A DNA stretch of 64,000 nt from Thalassotalea nanhaiensis. Lineage in GTDB: Bacteria > Pseudomonadota > Gammaproteobacteria > Enterobacterales > Alteromonadaceae. The DNA is taken from positions 2,604,001 to 2,668,000 of the forward strand of contig NZ_CP134146.1 of the NCBI RefSeq assembly GCF_031583575.1, in the 5' to 3' direction. This document shows positions 32,748 through 41,846 of the stretch, piece by piece; positions within the stretch are counted from its first letter, which is position 1; each line of letters opens with the position of its first letter. The position numbers and the translations under genes are program-made. Under the pieces are notes generated by a model, which was not told the origin of the DNA, searched no databases, and worked only from the letters and a program-made list of their open reading frames with translations.

Positions 32748-33524
32748 CTACTCAGTAACTTCGCCACGCCAAATGCTTTTTCCGGCGCTCTTTTCGACAA
32801 TATTCATACGCTCATCATGAGCAGATAATTCGTTATCACTGGCGTACACAACATTTAGCGCGGGCCTGTTCTGCTCTATTCTGCGTACATCATTTGAGTT
32901 ACTGCCCTTTCCATCACCCTCATTTAATTTAAGGTGCTTTTGATAGCGAGTCATTTCAATGTAAACGTACGCCAATAGCTGCGCATCAATTAAGGCGCCG
33001 TGATAGGTACGATCTACAAGTTTTTCAACGCGATAGTGGCGAGCTAAAAAATCCAAGGTTTTTGGTGAGCCAAATTCATCACGAGATGTCTTTAATGTAT
33101 CGGTTACCGTACAAATATCTAGGGTTTTAGGTAGACCTCGACGAGTCATAGCAAATTCATGGTCCATAAACCCAACATCAAATCGAGCATTATGGATAAC
33201 TAACTCAGCGCCGCGAATAAATTCAATAAATTCATCAGCGACCTGGTTAAATAACTTTTTATCCATTAAAAATTCGTTACTTAAGCCATGAATATTAATT
33301 ACTTCTTGTTCCATGTGCATTTGAGGATTTATATAGACATGATAACTGCGTCCAGTAAACCTGCGGTCAATAAGCTCTACACAACCAATTTCAACAATAC
33401 GATGCCCTTGTTTAGGGTCAATTCCTGTCGTCTCAGTATCAAGAACAATGATACGCTCTGGTTTCTCTACTATTGTTTCTTCGCTGCTTTGCACACTGTT
33501 CGCCTTAGCGTTTATAAATGACAT
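32748..33524 (-). CDS. dnaQ: DNA polymerase III epsilon subunit (proofreading 3'-5' exonuclease)
   Basis: 258 residues. DEDD exonuclease motifs: Exo I IVLDTETTG near 26-34, Exo II HNARFDVGFMDHE near 112-124, and Exo III with YHGALIDAQLLAYVY near 178-192, giving the DEDDh pattern. The clamp- and polymerase-binding tail is present (NVVYASDNELSAHDERM). It edits errors made by the replicative polymerase. It is divergent from rnhA, the order conserved in gammaproteobacteria, and followed by tRNA-Asp genes. The N-terminal extension of about 20 residues is slightly longer than in E. coli, so the start may lie further in. Confidence 0.95.
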   Translation of the reverse strand: MSFINAKANSVQSSEETIVEKPERIIVLDTETTGIDPKQGHRIVEIGCVELIDRRFTGRSYHVYINPQMHMEQEVINIHGLSNEFLMDKKLFNQVADEFIEFIRGAELVIHNARFDVGFMDHEFAMTRRGLPKTLDICTVTDTLKTSRDEFGSPKTLDFLARHYRVEKLVDRTYHGALIDAQLLAYVYIEMTRYQKHLKLNEGDGKGSNSNDVRRIEQNRPALNVVYASDNELSAHDERMNIVEKSAGKSIWRGEVTE

Positions 33525-33652
33525 AAAATAAATATATAAACAAATTCTACCCTATGCTGTAAATCAAAAATACCGCTTTTGTAATTCTTTAGCTATTGCA
33601 TCGTAATTTAAGCTGTTAAACTCCCTCCATTAATACGACGGTTTGTAAGTTG

Positions 33653-34126
33653 ATGGCTGAAAAAGTAAAACAATTAGAAATATATACCGATGGTTCATGT
33701 CTAGGTAACCCTGGTCCTGGAGGTTATGGCGCGGTGTTAAAATACCAAGGTCATGTTAAAGAGCTTGCTCAAGGCTACCAACTTACCACCAATAATCGTA
33801 TGGAAATGCTTGCAACAATAAAGGCATTGGAAATATTAAAAGAGCCTTGTAAAGTTACCTTAACCACCGATAGCCAATATGTTCGACAAGGAATAACGGG
33901 CTGGATCAACAATTGGGTAAAAAACAATTGGCGTACAGCAAGTAAACAACCGGTTAAAAATGTCGATTTATGGAAAGCTTTGTACGAGCAAAACAATCGA
34001 CACGACATTAATTGGCAATGGGTAAAGGGACATTCAGGTCATCCAGACAATGAACGCTGTGATGACTTGGCCCGAACGGCTGCTGAAAGCGATAGCTTAC
34101 TTACTGATATAGGCTATAAACAATAA
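33653..34126 (+). CDS. rnhA: Ribonuclease HI
   Basis: 157 residues from the ATG at 33653; a TTG just before it is in frame but unlikely. It is the usual size for RNase HI. Catalytic acids: the Asp in [17 protein letters not shown], Glu in NNRMEMLA, Asp in [10 protein letters not shown], and the late Asp in [12 protein letters not shown]; His in VKGHSGH. It removes RNA from RNA-DNA hybrids (Okazaki primers, R-loops). It shares its upstream region with divergent dnaQ. Confidence 0.96.
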   Translation: MAEKVKQLEIYTDGSCLGNPGPGGYGAVLKYQGHVKELAQGYQLTTNNRMEMLATIKALEILKEPCKVTLTTDSQYVRQGITGWINNWVKNNWRTASKQPVKNVDLWKALYEQNNRHDINWQWVKGHSGHPDNERCDDLARTAAESDSLLTDIGYKQ

Positions 34127-34220
34127 ATAATCAAAAGCACTTTATATTACAATGTATTGACCAGACCAATAAAAATAAAACGGTAATAATAAAGGCAAAT
34201 TTACAACACTAGGAAGTTCC

Positions 34221-35093
34221 ATGGCGTTACAAATAAAACATTTTTTTCATAAAGCATCTTTCACTCTTACTTACATTGTTTTTGACGAGGTAACTAAAGA
34301 CTGCGCAATTATCGATCCGGCACTGGATTATGATGCTGTAGCAAGCAGTGTAGATACAGTTTACGCAAAACAGTTAATGGGCTTTGTACAAGATAATGAT
34401 CTAACTGTTCAATATATTTTAGAAACCCACGCCCATGCGGATCATATTTCGTGTGCGTTTTACTTAAAACAGCAATTGGGCGGAAAAATTGCAATTGGTA
34501 GCAGCATTAGAGGTATTCAAAAAACCTTTAAAACAGTTTTTAATCTGGCAAAAGATTTTAATACTGACGGTGTACAATTTGATTTATTGTTAAATGAAGG
34601 TGACAAACTGTCTTTAGGTAATTACCACATTGACGTAATAGCAACACCTGGCCATACGCCTGACAGTGTTACTTATGTTATCGACGGTAATGCATTTATT
34701 GGTGATACGTTATTTATGCCTGACTCTGGCTCTGCACGTTGTGACTTCCCTGGTGGTGATGCAGCATTATTGTATAGTTCAATACATAAAATCTATGCAC
34801 TGGGCGATGATACTAAATTATATATGTGCCATGACTACCAACCGGGTGGCCGTGAATTAAAATACGTAACAACCGTAGCGGAACAAAAAGCTGAAAACAT
34901 TCAAATTTCGAGTGAAGTGAGTGAAGCAGAATACGTACAAGTACGTGAAGCACGAGACTCAACCCTAGCAAACCCTAAGCTTATCTTCCCTTCATTGCAG
35001 TGTAATATTCAAGCGGGTGATATGCCTGTAGCGGATAACGACAGTCAGTATTTTTTCAAAACACCTATTTCAGGCATTGAAAAGTTAAAGTAA
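34221..35093 (+). CDS. MBL-fold hydrolase, persulfide-dioxygenase/glyoxalase II-like
   Basis: 290 residues, metallo-beta-lactamase fold. The metal site THAHADH lies at about 70-76, the GHTPDSV His near 145, the Asp in FIGDTLF near 163 and a late His in CHDYQPGG near 209. The spacing, the early His start and the FPGGDAALLYSSI stretch fit the ETHE1-like persulfide dioxygenase and related sulfur enzymes better than a true glyoxalase II. It probably handles glutathione persulfide or a related thiol ester in the cytoplasm. It is a single gene, convergent with pta. Confidence 0.82.
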   Translation: MALQIKHFFHKASFTLTYIVFDEVTKDCAIIDPALDYDAVASSVDTVYAKQLMGFVQDNDLTVQYILETHAHADHISCAFYLKQQLGGKIAIGSSIRGIQKTFKTVFNLAKDFNTDGVQFDLLLNEGDKLSLGNYHIDVIATPGHTPDSVTYVIDGNAFIGDTLFMPDSGSARCDFPGGDAALLYSSIHKIYALGDDTKLYMCHDYQPGGRELKYVTTVAEQKAENIQISSEVSEAEYVQVREARDSTLANPKLIFPSLQCNIQAGDMPVADNDSQYFFKTPISGIEKLK

Positions 35094-35113
35094 ACCCCGA
35101 CCATCATCGGGGT
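35094..35113 (+). terminator. Hairpin after MBL-fold hydrolase
   Basis: ACCCCGA, 6-base loop, TCGGGGT directly behind the stop codon. The T-run is weak. Confidence 0.55.
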
Positions 35114-35157
35114 AATTGTTGCTATAAGAACTCGGTCAGTTAATAGAGGACGCCAAA

Positions 35158-35175
35158 GGGCGATGTAAATCGCCC
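35158..35175 (-). terminator. Hairpin after pta
   Basis: GGGCGAT, 4-base loop, ATCGCCC, immediately beyond the pta stop; the minus-strand tail reads TTTGG. Confidence 0.55.
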
Positions 35176-35176
35176 A

Positions 35177-37288
35177 CTACTGAGTTGCTTGTATGGCTGT
35201 TAACGCAATTGTATAAATAATATCGTCAACAAGTGCCCCTCTTGATAAATCATTTACCGGCTTATTCATCCCTTGCAGCATTGGCCCTATACTGACCAAA
35301 TCTGCTGAACGTTGTACCGCTTTATAGGTTGTATTACCTGTATTTAGATCAGGGAATATAAACACAGTTGCTTGGCCCGCAACTTTAGAGTCTGGAGCCT
35401 TTTTCTTAGCAACGTTTTCCATCACCGCGGCATCATATTGTAGTGGCCCATCAATTAATAAGTCAGGTCGCTTTGTTTGTGCTATTTGCGTCGCTAATGC
35501 CACTTTTTCAACGTCTTGGCCAGTGCCCGAGCTACCGGTGGAGTAGCTGATCATTGCCACTTTAGGTTCAATACCAAAAGCTTTGGCTGAATCAGCAGAT
35601 TGAATGGCAATATCGGCGAGTTGTTCAGCATTAGGATCTGGATTTATCGCACAGTCACCATACACAAATACTTGATCAGGCAATAACATAAAGAACACAG
35701 ATGAAACTAAAGAGTTGCCTGGTGCTGTCTTAATTAGCTGCAATGCAGGACGAATGGTATTGGCTGTTGTATGCACTGCACCAGACACTAAGCCATCAAC
35801 TTGGCCAAGCTGAAGCATCATAGTACCTAAAACAACGGTATCTTTTAGCTCTTCTCGAGCGACAATTTCAGTTAACCCTTTGTGTTTTCTTAATTCCATT
35901 AACGGCTTAACGTAATTTTCAACAATACTTTCGGGTTCGGTAATGAGTACTCCAGCAGGTAATGTTATGCCTTGTTGTTCTGCTATCAATAAGATTTCGT
36001 CTTTATTCCCTAACAGCTGACAGCGAGCGATATCACGTTCTGCACAAATTGCAGCGGCTTTAATCGTACGAATATCATTACCCTCGGGCAGTACAATAAG
36101 TTTATTGGCACGCTTGGCTAAATCGGTAAGTTTATGCCTAAATGCAGGTGGTGAGAGCAATTGACCTCGAACCTTAATGCCTACATATTTATCTATCCAA
36201 TCTTTATTTAAATTGTCGGCAACAAATTGTTTAACCCGCTCCTGGCGTTGAATATCTTCTTCAGGTATTTCTGGATTAAAACTTAATAAATGGCGTGAGG
36301 TTTCCCACGTATCCCAAGGTACAGATAATACCGGCAAGCCCGTTTTAAATGCCTGCTGACAAAGCTCCATAACGCTGTCATTAGGCAAAAAGCCATTGGT
36401 CAGTAATAGCGCCCCTACTTTGGTACCGTTAAGTGCGGATAAGCAAGTGGCGATGATAATATCTGTTCTATCTCCTGGAGTAACGATTAAACGGCCGGGT
36501 ACTAAATGGCTCATTAAATTGCCGACACTACGCGCACAAAAACTAATACTTCTAATACGACGATGCTCTAAGTCGCCATCGTTAAGAATGCGTGCAGATA
36601 AGTAGTTACTGATTTCGGTTACTCGCGGGGCAACAAGATCCATTTCCCAAGGCACAGCACCAATAAGTTCAAAATTTGATTTTTGAAATATATTCAATGT
36701 TTGCCAAGGAACTAAATTGGTTTCTCCTTTAAAGTCACCTTCTCTTGGTAATAAACCAAATACGTCTTTATCTGGCGAGTTAATTTTGTTGATAATACAG
36801 CCTTTTACTCTGCTGTTTTTAATGCCGCCAAAGATTTTCGCACTGAGTCCGATCCTATCCTCAAATTGTTCAGGAGTGTCGTTATCTGGTGTGGCAACAA
36901 AAATAATGTCAGCAGACAAAGCAGAGGCGACTTCTTGGTTGATTTTTGCCGCATAGGTTTGACGAGCGGTTTGAATAACCCCTTCGATTATAATTATTTC
37001 GTGATCATAACGTTGAATATTGCCTACAATTTCTTCTAAAACAACATCAAGTAAATCATCCCCAACTTTTTCTTCAACATAGCTGATTGGGATAGAGCCT
37101 ACATCGATATCACTGAATTCTGCAGGTGAATTATAGTCATTAGACAATATATTTCGAGATGGTTGGCTAATAGGCTTAAAATAACCAACGTTAATACCGA
37201 GCTGTTGAAGCTTATGATACAAACCAAATGTAGCACTGGTTAAACCAACCCCAAAACCGACCGGTACAAGCATAATACGACGTGGCAT
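35177..37288 (-). CDS. pta: Phosphate acetyltransferase
   Basis: 703 residues from the ATG at 37288 (MPRRIMLVPV); a GGAG site in the end of ackA lies at good distance, so the longer in-frame start at 37306 is less likely. The layout is that of the long type: an N-terminal BioD-like P-loop domain (VGFGVGLTSATFGLYH), a middle DRTGG domain and a C-terminal PTA domain (LPEGNDIRTIKAAA, SGAVHTTANTIRPALQL, SYSTGSSGTGQDVEKV). It interconverts acetyl-CoA and acetyl phosphate. The start is one base after the ackA stop, so translation is coupled to it. Confidence 0.97.
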   Translation of the reverse strand: MPRRIMLVPVGFGVGLTSATFGLYHKLQQLGINVGYFKPISQPSRNILSNDYNSPAEFSDIDVGSIPISYVEEKVGDDLLDVVLEEIVGNIQRYDHEIIIIEGVIQTARQTYAAKINQEVASALSADIIFVATPDNDTPEQFEDRIGLSAKIFGGIKNSRVKGCIINKINSPDKDVFGLLPREGDFKGETNLVPWQTLNIFQKSNFELIGAVPWEMDLVAPRVTEISNYLSARILNDGDLEHRRIRSISFCARSVGNLMSHLVPGRLIVTPGDRTDIIIATCLSALNGTKVGALLLTNGFLPNDSVMELCQQAFKTGLPVLSVPWDTWETSRHLLSFNPEIPEEDIQRQERVKQFVADNLNKDWIDKYVGIKVRGQLLSPPAFRHKLTDLAKRANKLIVLPEGNDIRTIKAAAICAERDIARCQLLGNKDEILLIAEQQGITLPAGVLITEPESIVENYVKPLMELRKHKGLTEIVAREELKDTVVLGTMMLQLGQVDGLVSGAVHTTANTIRPALQLIKTAPGNSLVSSVFFMLLPDQVFVYGDCAINPDPNAEQLADIAIQSADSAKAFGIEPKVAMISYSTGSSGTGQDVEKVALATQIAQTKRPDLLIDGPLQYDAAVMENVAKKKAPDSKVAGQATVFIFPDLNTGNTTYKAVQRSADLVSIGPMLQGMNKPVNDLSRGALVDDIIYTIALTAIQATQ

Positions 37289-37289
37289 G

Positions 37290-38492
37290 TTATTTATCTC
37301 CAACAATTAATTGATAGGTTTGCTCAGCTATAACTTGCTCTTCATTGGTTGGGATAACCCAGCAATGTTGGCTACTCTCAGTTGAGATTAATCCACTTTT
37401 GCCAAACCTAATATCAGTGTTTTTATTATCATCCAGATGAATATTTAATAAATGTAACGAATTAACAATGCGTGAACGTACAAGATCTGAATTTTCCCCA
37501 ATACCACCGGTAAACACTAAGCCATCGAAATGCGACAAGCTTGCCATGTAAGAAGCGATAGATTTAGCGATCCGATAGCAAAAGATATCCATGGTTAAAT
37601 TTGCTCGTTCATCTTGATCATTAATAATGGCTTCTTCAATAGTGCGACAATCATTGCTCATTTGCGAAATACCTAATAGACCACTCTCTTTGTTTAACAG
37701 GCTAGATACTTGCTCAGGTGTGTAATTTAATTGCTCGATAAGATGAAAAATAATACCAGGATCTAAATCACCACTACGTGTTCCCATAATTACCCCTTCC
37801 AAGGGAGTTAAGCCCATAGATGTATCGACACTTTTGCCGTTGTCTATTGCCGTTATGCTACAACCATTCCCCAAGTGTGCGGTAATAACACTGGTTTTAG
37901 TAAATGGCTTACCAAGCAAGTCAGCCGCTTGTTTGGAGACAAAGTAATGGCTCGTGCCATGGAAGCCGTAACGGCGAATACCATGCGCTTCATACAAGCT
38001 GTAAGGTAAGCCATAAATGTACGCTTTAGCTGGCATACTTTGATGAAAGGCTGTATCGAACACCGCTACTTGCGGCAAATCAGGAAATGCATGCTCGGCG
38101 GCATTTACCCCAATTAAGTTAACCGGATTATGTAACGGAGCCAGTTTTGATAGTTTTTCAATAGAATACTTCACCACATCATCTATTAATGTTGGCGTAG
38201 AATATTCTTCACCACCATGAACCAGGCGATGACCTACGGCAGATAAACACTCAACCAAGTTATTTTCATGTAAAAATTCAACAATAAAATTAACTGCTAC
38301 TTGATGATCGAAAGGCACAATCAGTGGCGTAGTTTCTTTACTACCTTTAAAAGCAACTTTAACAAAAGCATGCTTTGACAATAAACGTTCAGCGACACCA
38401 GCGACCATTACTTCCCCAGAAATGGGTTCTATAAGGGAAAATTTAAGGGAAGAACTACCGCAATTTATTACTAGTACTGCATTTTTAGACAT
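37290..38492 (-). CDS. ackA: Acetate kinase
   Basis: About 400 residues from the Met at 38492 (MSKNAVLVINCGSSSLKFSL), where the family usually begins; the open frame runs 15 residues further upstream but without family character. Motifs: NCGSSSLKF, RRYGFHGTSHY near 180, HLGNGCSI near 212, DTSMGLTPLEG and FTGGIGEN near the end. It makes ATP and acetate from acetyl phosphate, or the reverse. It is first in the ackA-pta operon. The distant yfbV at 46 kb is next to this operon in enterobacteria, but not here. Confidence 0.96.
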   Translation of the reverse strand: MSKNAVLVINCGSSSLKFSLIEPISGEVMVAGVAERLLSKHAFVKVAFKGSKETTPLIVPFDHQVAVNFIVEFLHENNLVECLSAVGHRLVHGGEEYSTPTLIDDVVKYSIEKLSKLAPLHNPVNLIGVNAAEHAFPDLPQVAVFDTAFHQSMPAKAYIYGLPYSLYEAHGIRRYGFHGTSHYFVSKQAADLLGKPFTKTSVITAHLGNGCSITAIDNGKSVDTSMGLTPLEGVIMGTRSGDLDPGIIFHLIEQLNYTPEQVSSLLNKESGLLGISQMSNDCRTIEEAIINDQDERANLTMDIFCYRIAKSIASYMASLSHFDGLVFTGGIGENSDLVRSRIVNSLHLLNIHLDDNKNTDIRFGKSGLISTESSQHCWVIPTNEEQVIAEQTYQLIVGDK

Positions 38493-38605
38493 GTTGTTAG
38501 CCAATAGATTTAACAATGCTAAATAGTATAGTTCCAAATACCGAACAGAGTTGATTTAATTCAATAAAAACTGATTAATTAACATTTTTTTAGCAAAAAT
38601 AATGC

Positions 38606-39154
38606 TCATTTTTCAACGTGTTTTAAAGAAGTTATTAATTTAACTAAATAGCTAATTTTTAGATTAGAAAGTTGCCGATAATCAAAATATGGACAGACAA
38701 TGAATCGAAACGGTTTATTGATAGCAAATTCCTCATTTAACCAAATCAGATCTTTGCTGTATTGATTATCGGTTATTAATGAACTGGCAAACGTTCGTCC
38801 CATTATTATATGGATATCTTCCTTAGAGCTTTTCCCAATATATTGATTAAACCCTGTTTGGTTGAAAATTAATGCTTGATCGCTACCTTTTTGCAGAAGC
38901 TTCTGGTCCCTTAAGTTTTGCCAAGTATTAAAATTTTCAGGCATTAATTCAAAGCAAAGCTTTGCATAGACATTAAATATTTTGCGCCAGTGGTTACCTG
39001 TTAACCGCCCTATTTCTAAAATTTCACCTATTTGAATTGGTACAAGTGCAGCCATATTTTGGTAATGCTCTAATGGCGGTCGGTTATCAATATATACTTT
39101 TAAGTGAGCTTGCTCACAGCCAAAGCCCGCGCTAGTTTTTAATTTTTCATGCAT
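38606..39154 (-). CDS. Hypothetical protein conserved in gammaproteobacteria
   Basis: 182 residues, no signal peptide and no membrane helix. Notable segments are KVYIDNRPPLEHYQNM near the start, GNHWRKIFNVYAKLCFEL in the middle and FRFIVCPYFDYRQLSNLKIS near the end. I do not recognise a characterised family; the protein looks soluble and single-domain. It lies 113 bases upstream of ackA on the same strand, so it may share a transcript, and is divergent from the SOS gene at 39358. Confidence 0.65.
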   Translation of the reverse strand: MHEKLKTSAGFGCEQAHLKVYIDNRPPLEHYQNMAALVPIQIGEILEIGRLTGNHWRKIFNVYAKLCFELMPENFNTWQNLRDQKLLQKGSDQALIFNQTGFNQYIGKSSKEDIHIIMGRTFASSLITDNQYSKDLIWLNEEFAINKPFRFIVCPYFDYRQLSNLKISYLVKLITSLKHVEK

Positions 39155-39260
39155 TGTAATTATTTTTTACCTATTCCATACCTTCATCTTAATGGTTCAC
39201 AGTTTATCTCAAACAGCTGGATTTAATAGCATACATTGTTAAATATTCACCAAACCGAAC

Positions 39261-39280
39261 CACTGTATAAAAAATCAGTA
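39261..39280. promoter_or_regulatory. Second, imperfect LexA box
   Basis: CACTGTATAAAAAATCAGTA: CTGT-N8-TCAG, close to the consensus. It is 50 bases upstream of the better box and could let two LexA dimers cooperate. Confidence 0.55.
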
Positions 39281-39310
39281 AAAATACTTGCATTACACTT
39301 AATTTACATA

Positions 39311-39330
39311 TACTGTTGTTTTATACAGTA
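39311..39330. promoter_or_regulatory. LexA box (SOS operator)
   Basis: TACTG, ten bases, CAGTA, with CTGT-N8-ACAG at 39313-39328: matches the gammaproteobacterial LexA consensus. It ends 27 bases before the ATG of the SulA-like gene. Confidence 0.9.
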
Positions 39331-39357
39331 GTTAAATAGATTGGCTGGAGCAAACAA

Positions 39358-39774
39358 ATGAACAACTTAATTACATTAAAAAACAACAACTTAAAAGCAA
39401 ATGCAACATTAAACCAGTCTTGGTTTAAAATTAAACATGTGGATAATGAACAATTTTTCAGCAATGAACTGGCTAAAGTGTGTGCTAAAAACCAACAGCA
39501 AAATCGCTGGATATTATGTGTGGACGGTGATGAAACAAGTTTGCAATCTCTTGCGCAGACAGTAGACAAATCAAAAATTTTACGTGTTAATGGTCAGCAT
39601 CAACCTATTGCATTTGATAAAATTGCCCGTACGTTGTTAAAAGGAAATTGTTCAACGGTTATTCTTTGTGATCATGACTTTAGCGAGCGTCAACTAATGA
39701 TGCTGCAAAGCTGCGCCAAACAAGGTAACACCGAATGCATTGTTGTGAATAAGAAACAGGATCAATTACATTAA
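39358..39774 (+). CDS. sulA: SulA-like SOS cell-division inhibitor
   Basis: 138 residues, slightly shorter than E. coli SulA (169). The central fold fits the family: WILCVDGDE, TVDKSKILRVNG, FDKIARTLLKGNCSTVILC and FSERQLMMLQSCAKQGN. A clear GGAG ribosome site precedes the ATG. The upstream LexA boxes show SOS induction, which supports the call strongly. It should bind FtsZ and halt division during DNA damage. Similarity to SulA is modest by eye, so a different SOS protein with a RecA-like half-fold is the alternative. Confidence 0.75.
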   Translation: MNNLITLKNNNLKANATLNQSWFKIKHVDNEQFFSNELAKVCAKNQQQNRWILCVDGDETSLQSLAQTVDKSKILRVNGQHQPIAFDKIARTLLKGNCSTVILCDHDFSERQLMMLQSCAKQGNTECIVVNKKQDQLH

Positions 39775-39925
39775 TTAAATTTGTACAACAGCCTTTTGGT
39801 AAAGAATGCAAAGCAACTGAATATCCAATCAGTATAATACTCCAGTTGTTCCACCAGCACCTGTTTTGTATTCTTTACCGCTTTTTGATCTGCTATAGTG
39901 ACAAATAAATTTATTGAATAATTTT

Positions 39926-40411
39926 GTGATCGCTTTGACAGAAATATGCCCTTGTGGCTCTAACAAACCATTCTCACTTTGCTGTGAAAACTATATTAAT
40001 CAAACACAATCGCCCTTAACTGCTGAACAGTTAATGCGCTCCCGCTTTACAGCCTATGCTCTGAAAAATTGCCAGTATATTGCTGATACTTACGCATCTT
40101 GTAAACAAGCTGAAAACAGTATTGAAGATATTAGCGAATGGGCAGAACAAACGACTTGGTTATCATTAGAGGTAGTATCTACAGATTATGATGATAGTAA
40201 ATATCACTTTGTAGAATTTATCGCTAAGTATTTAGTTGAAAACGAAGTCTGGCAAATGCATGAAAAATCGAGGTTCATTCAGGAAGAAGAAAAGTGGCGT
40301 TACTTTGACGGTGATGTTAGTGAGCATAAACTAGTTAAAAAACTATCTCGAAATGAAAATTGCCCATGCTTAAGCGGCAAAAAATTTAAACGCTGCTGTA
40401 TGAAAAAATGA
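39926..40411 (+). CDS. YchJ-family protein with paired SEC-C zinc motifs
   Basis: About 161 residues from a GTG at 39926; a TTG at 39914 is the other option and neither has a strong ribosome site. An N-terminal SEC-C motif CPCGSNKPFSLCC and a C-terminal CPCLSGKKFKRCC bracket a YchJ middle domain (SPLTAEQLMRSRFTAYAL, FVEFIAKYL, SRFIQEEEKWRYFDGDV), as in the UPF0225/YchJ family. The Cys sets bind zinc. The function is not known in detail. It lies before a block of palindromic repeats. Confidence 0.85.
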   Translation: MIALTEICPCGSNKPFSLCCENYINQTQSPLTAEQLMRSRFTAYALKNCQYIADTYASCKQAENSIEDISEWAEQTTWLSLEVVSTDYDDSKYHFVEFIAKYLVENEVWQMHEKSRFIQEEEKWRYFDGDVSEHKLVKKLSRNENCPCLSGKKFKRCCMKK

Positions 40412-40424
40412 TTCATTCGATTCG

Positions 40425-40552
40425 AATACGTTGCACTGCGAATACGGTACTTCGTACCTTCGAATTAAATACTATCGAAGCGAAGCGTATTCGAATACGC
40501 TCTGCTACGTATTCGAAGCAGAGCGTATTCGGAGTTACGAAGTAACGTATTG
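40425..40552. repeat. Cluster of short palindromes with TTC/GAA loops (REP-like)
   Basis: Consecutive hairpins: GGTAC-TTC-GTACC near 40446-40458, a perfect 13-base inverted repeat GAATACGCTCTGC (40493-40505) / GCAGAGCGTATTC (40518-40530), and GTTAC-GAA-GTAAC near 40534-40546. CGAATACG and its complement recur throughout. A related block is near 61467-61545. No gene is present. Confidence 0.8.
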
Positions 40553-40553
40553 G

Positions 40554-41843
40554 TTAACCCGTTATATGGTCTACAGGCCAAGACAGTATAAACTTTGCAC
40601 CACCAAGTTCACTGTTTTCAACTGTTGCGCTGCCATTATGCCAAAGCATAATTTTACTGACTATTGCTAAACCTAGTCCAAACCCTCCGGTATCCTTACC
40701 ACGGCTTTTATCATATCTTGAAAATGCGTCAAATATGATTTCTTTAAAGTCGTCATCAACACCTGGTCCGTTATCTTCCACAATTAATGAACATTGCTGG
40801 CCATCACTCAATAACGACACTTGTAATTTACCCTTACCGTATTTAACCCCGTTAGTCAGTAAATTACTAAATGCTCTATTGATAAAATGAGCATCATATT
40901 CAGCCATTACAGTATCTTGTGAGCAATTAAAGTCTATTTCAATATCATTACTGGCAAAGCTTGCCACTTGAAAATCAACTAATTGCCTAACATCATTATT
41001 GGCGAAATTTATGTTGGGTTGTTCACTTTCAAACGCCGCGTAAACGAGTAATTCATTAACTAAAGACTCTAACTCTTCTACATCAGTGCTTATTTTATCT
41101 ATGTACTTTTCACGAGTTTCATCATCTTTAGCACCGCGTAACACTTGCAGGGCAAACTTACTGCGAGCTAAAGGAGTACGGAGTTCATGAGATACGGCAT
41201 TGGTGAGTTCTTTATGAGCTTCAATTAAGTTATTTATTCTTGATGCCATCATGTTGAATGTGTTCATCATCGGCTGAACTAAAACAGAGTCAGCTCGATC
41301 AACTTTCACTTTAAAATCACCATAGCCAAAGTCTTTGGCTGATTTGGCAAGTTTATCTAAATCTTTTGAAATCGGCCAAACCCAAAAAAATATCACTACG
41401 CCTAATAACACAACACTTAGTACACGTAGCAGTGCTTCTGTTCTTGGTCGAGTCGGCGCTTTTACAGGCCCTAATATTAATACTTTTTTATGCTTTGCGA
41501 TTGGGTGAAATAAGGTTATATCGTTATCGTCGTAATAAACAGTAACTCGTTCATCTTTAACATATTTAAGATCAGGCAATAGTTTTTCAACACTATCAAC
41601 TGACACTAGTTGCATTGGTAAGTTATAACGCTTATTGGCAGCCTCAACTTTCCCTTGCCACTCAGCAATGGGAAAGCTGTCGAGTCTGTCAGTTAATGCG
41701 ATGAGGACGGTTTTATAACCCGTATAAGATTCAACGTCTTGTTCGACATTCATGCTCCAAAATTCGTCTAATAACCAACTTAAAGCACCAAAACACGCAA
41801 CGATTAAAAAATACAGGCTAAAAAAGGAGCGACCTAGATTCAT
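40554..41843 (-). CDS. Sensor histidine kinase, RstB-like
   Basis: 429 residues. An N-terminal membrane helix (about 6-25) is followed by a periplasmic sensor (26-140), a second helix (VLSVVLLGVVIFFWVWPI, about 141-158), a HAMP segment, the dimerisation domain with His219 in AVSHELRTPLA and an ATPase domain (NLLTNGVKYG, VEDNGPGVDD, DTGGFGLGLAIV). It phosphorylates the response regulator at 41847 in response to an unknown envelope signal. The two genes are almost adjacent (3 bases apart) and form an operon. The RstB name rests on general resemblance only. Confidence 0.9.
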   Translation of the reverse strand: MNLGRSFFSLYFLIVACFGALSWLLDEFWSMNVEQDVESYTGYKTVLIALTDRLDSFPIAEWQGKVEAANKRYNLPMQLVSVDSVEKLLPDLKYVKDERVTVYYDDNDITLFHPIAKHKKVLILGPVKAPTRPRTEALLRVLSVVLLGVVIFFWVWPISKDLDKLAKSAKDFGYGDFKVKVDRADSVLVQPMMNTFNMMASRINNLIEAHKELTNAVSHELRTPLARSKFALQVLRGAKDDETREKYIDKISTDVEELESLVNELLVYAAFESEQPNINFANNDVRQLVDFQVASFASNDIEIDFNCSQDTVMAEYDAHFINRAFSNLLTNGVKYGKGKLQVSLLSDGQQCSLIVEDNGPGVDDDFKEIIFDAFSRYDKSRGKDTGGFGLGLAIVSKIMLWHNGSATVENSELGGAKFILSWPVDHITG

Positions 41844-41846
41844 TAC

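Noticed and set aside
35015-35028. GGGTGATATG in the MBL-fold hydrolase as a further operator
   Set aside because: Only one half-site, inside a coding region, with no matching left arm.
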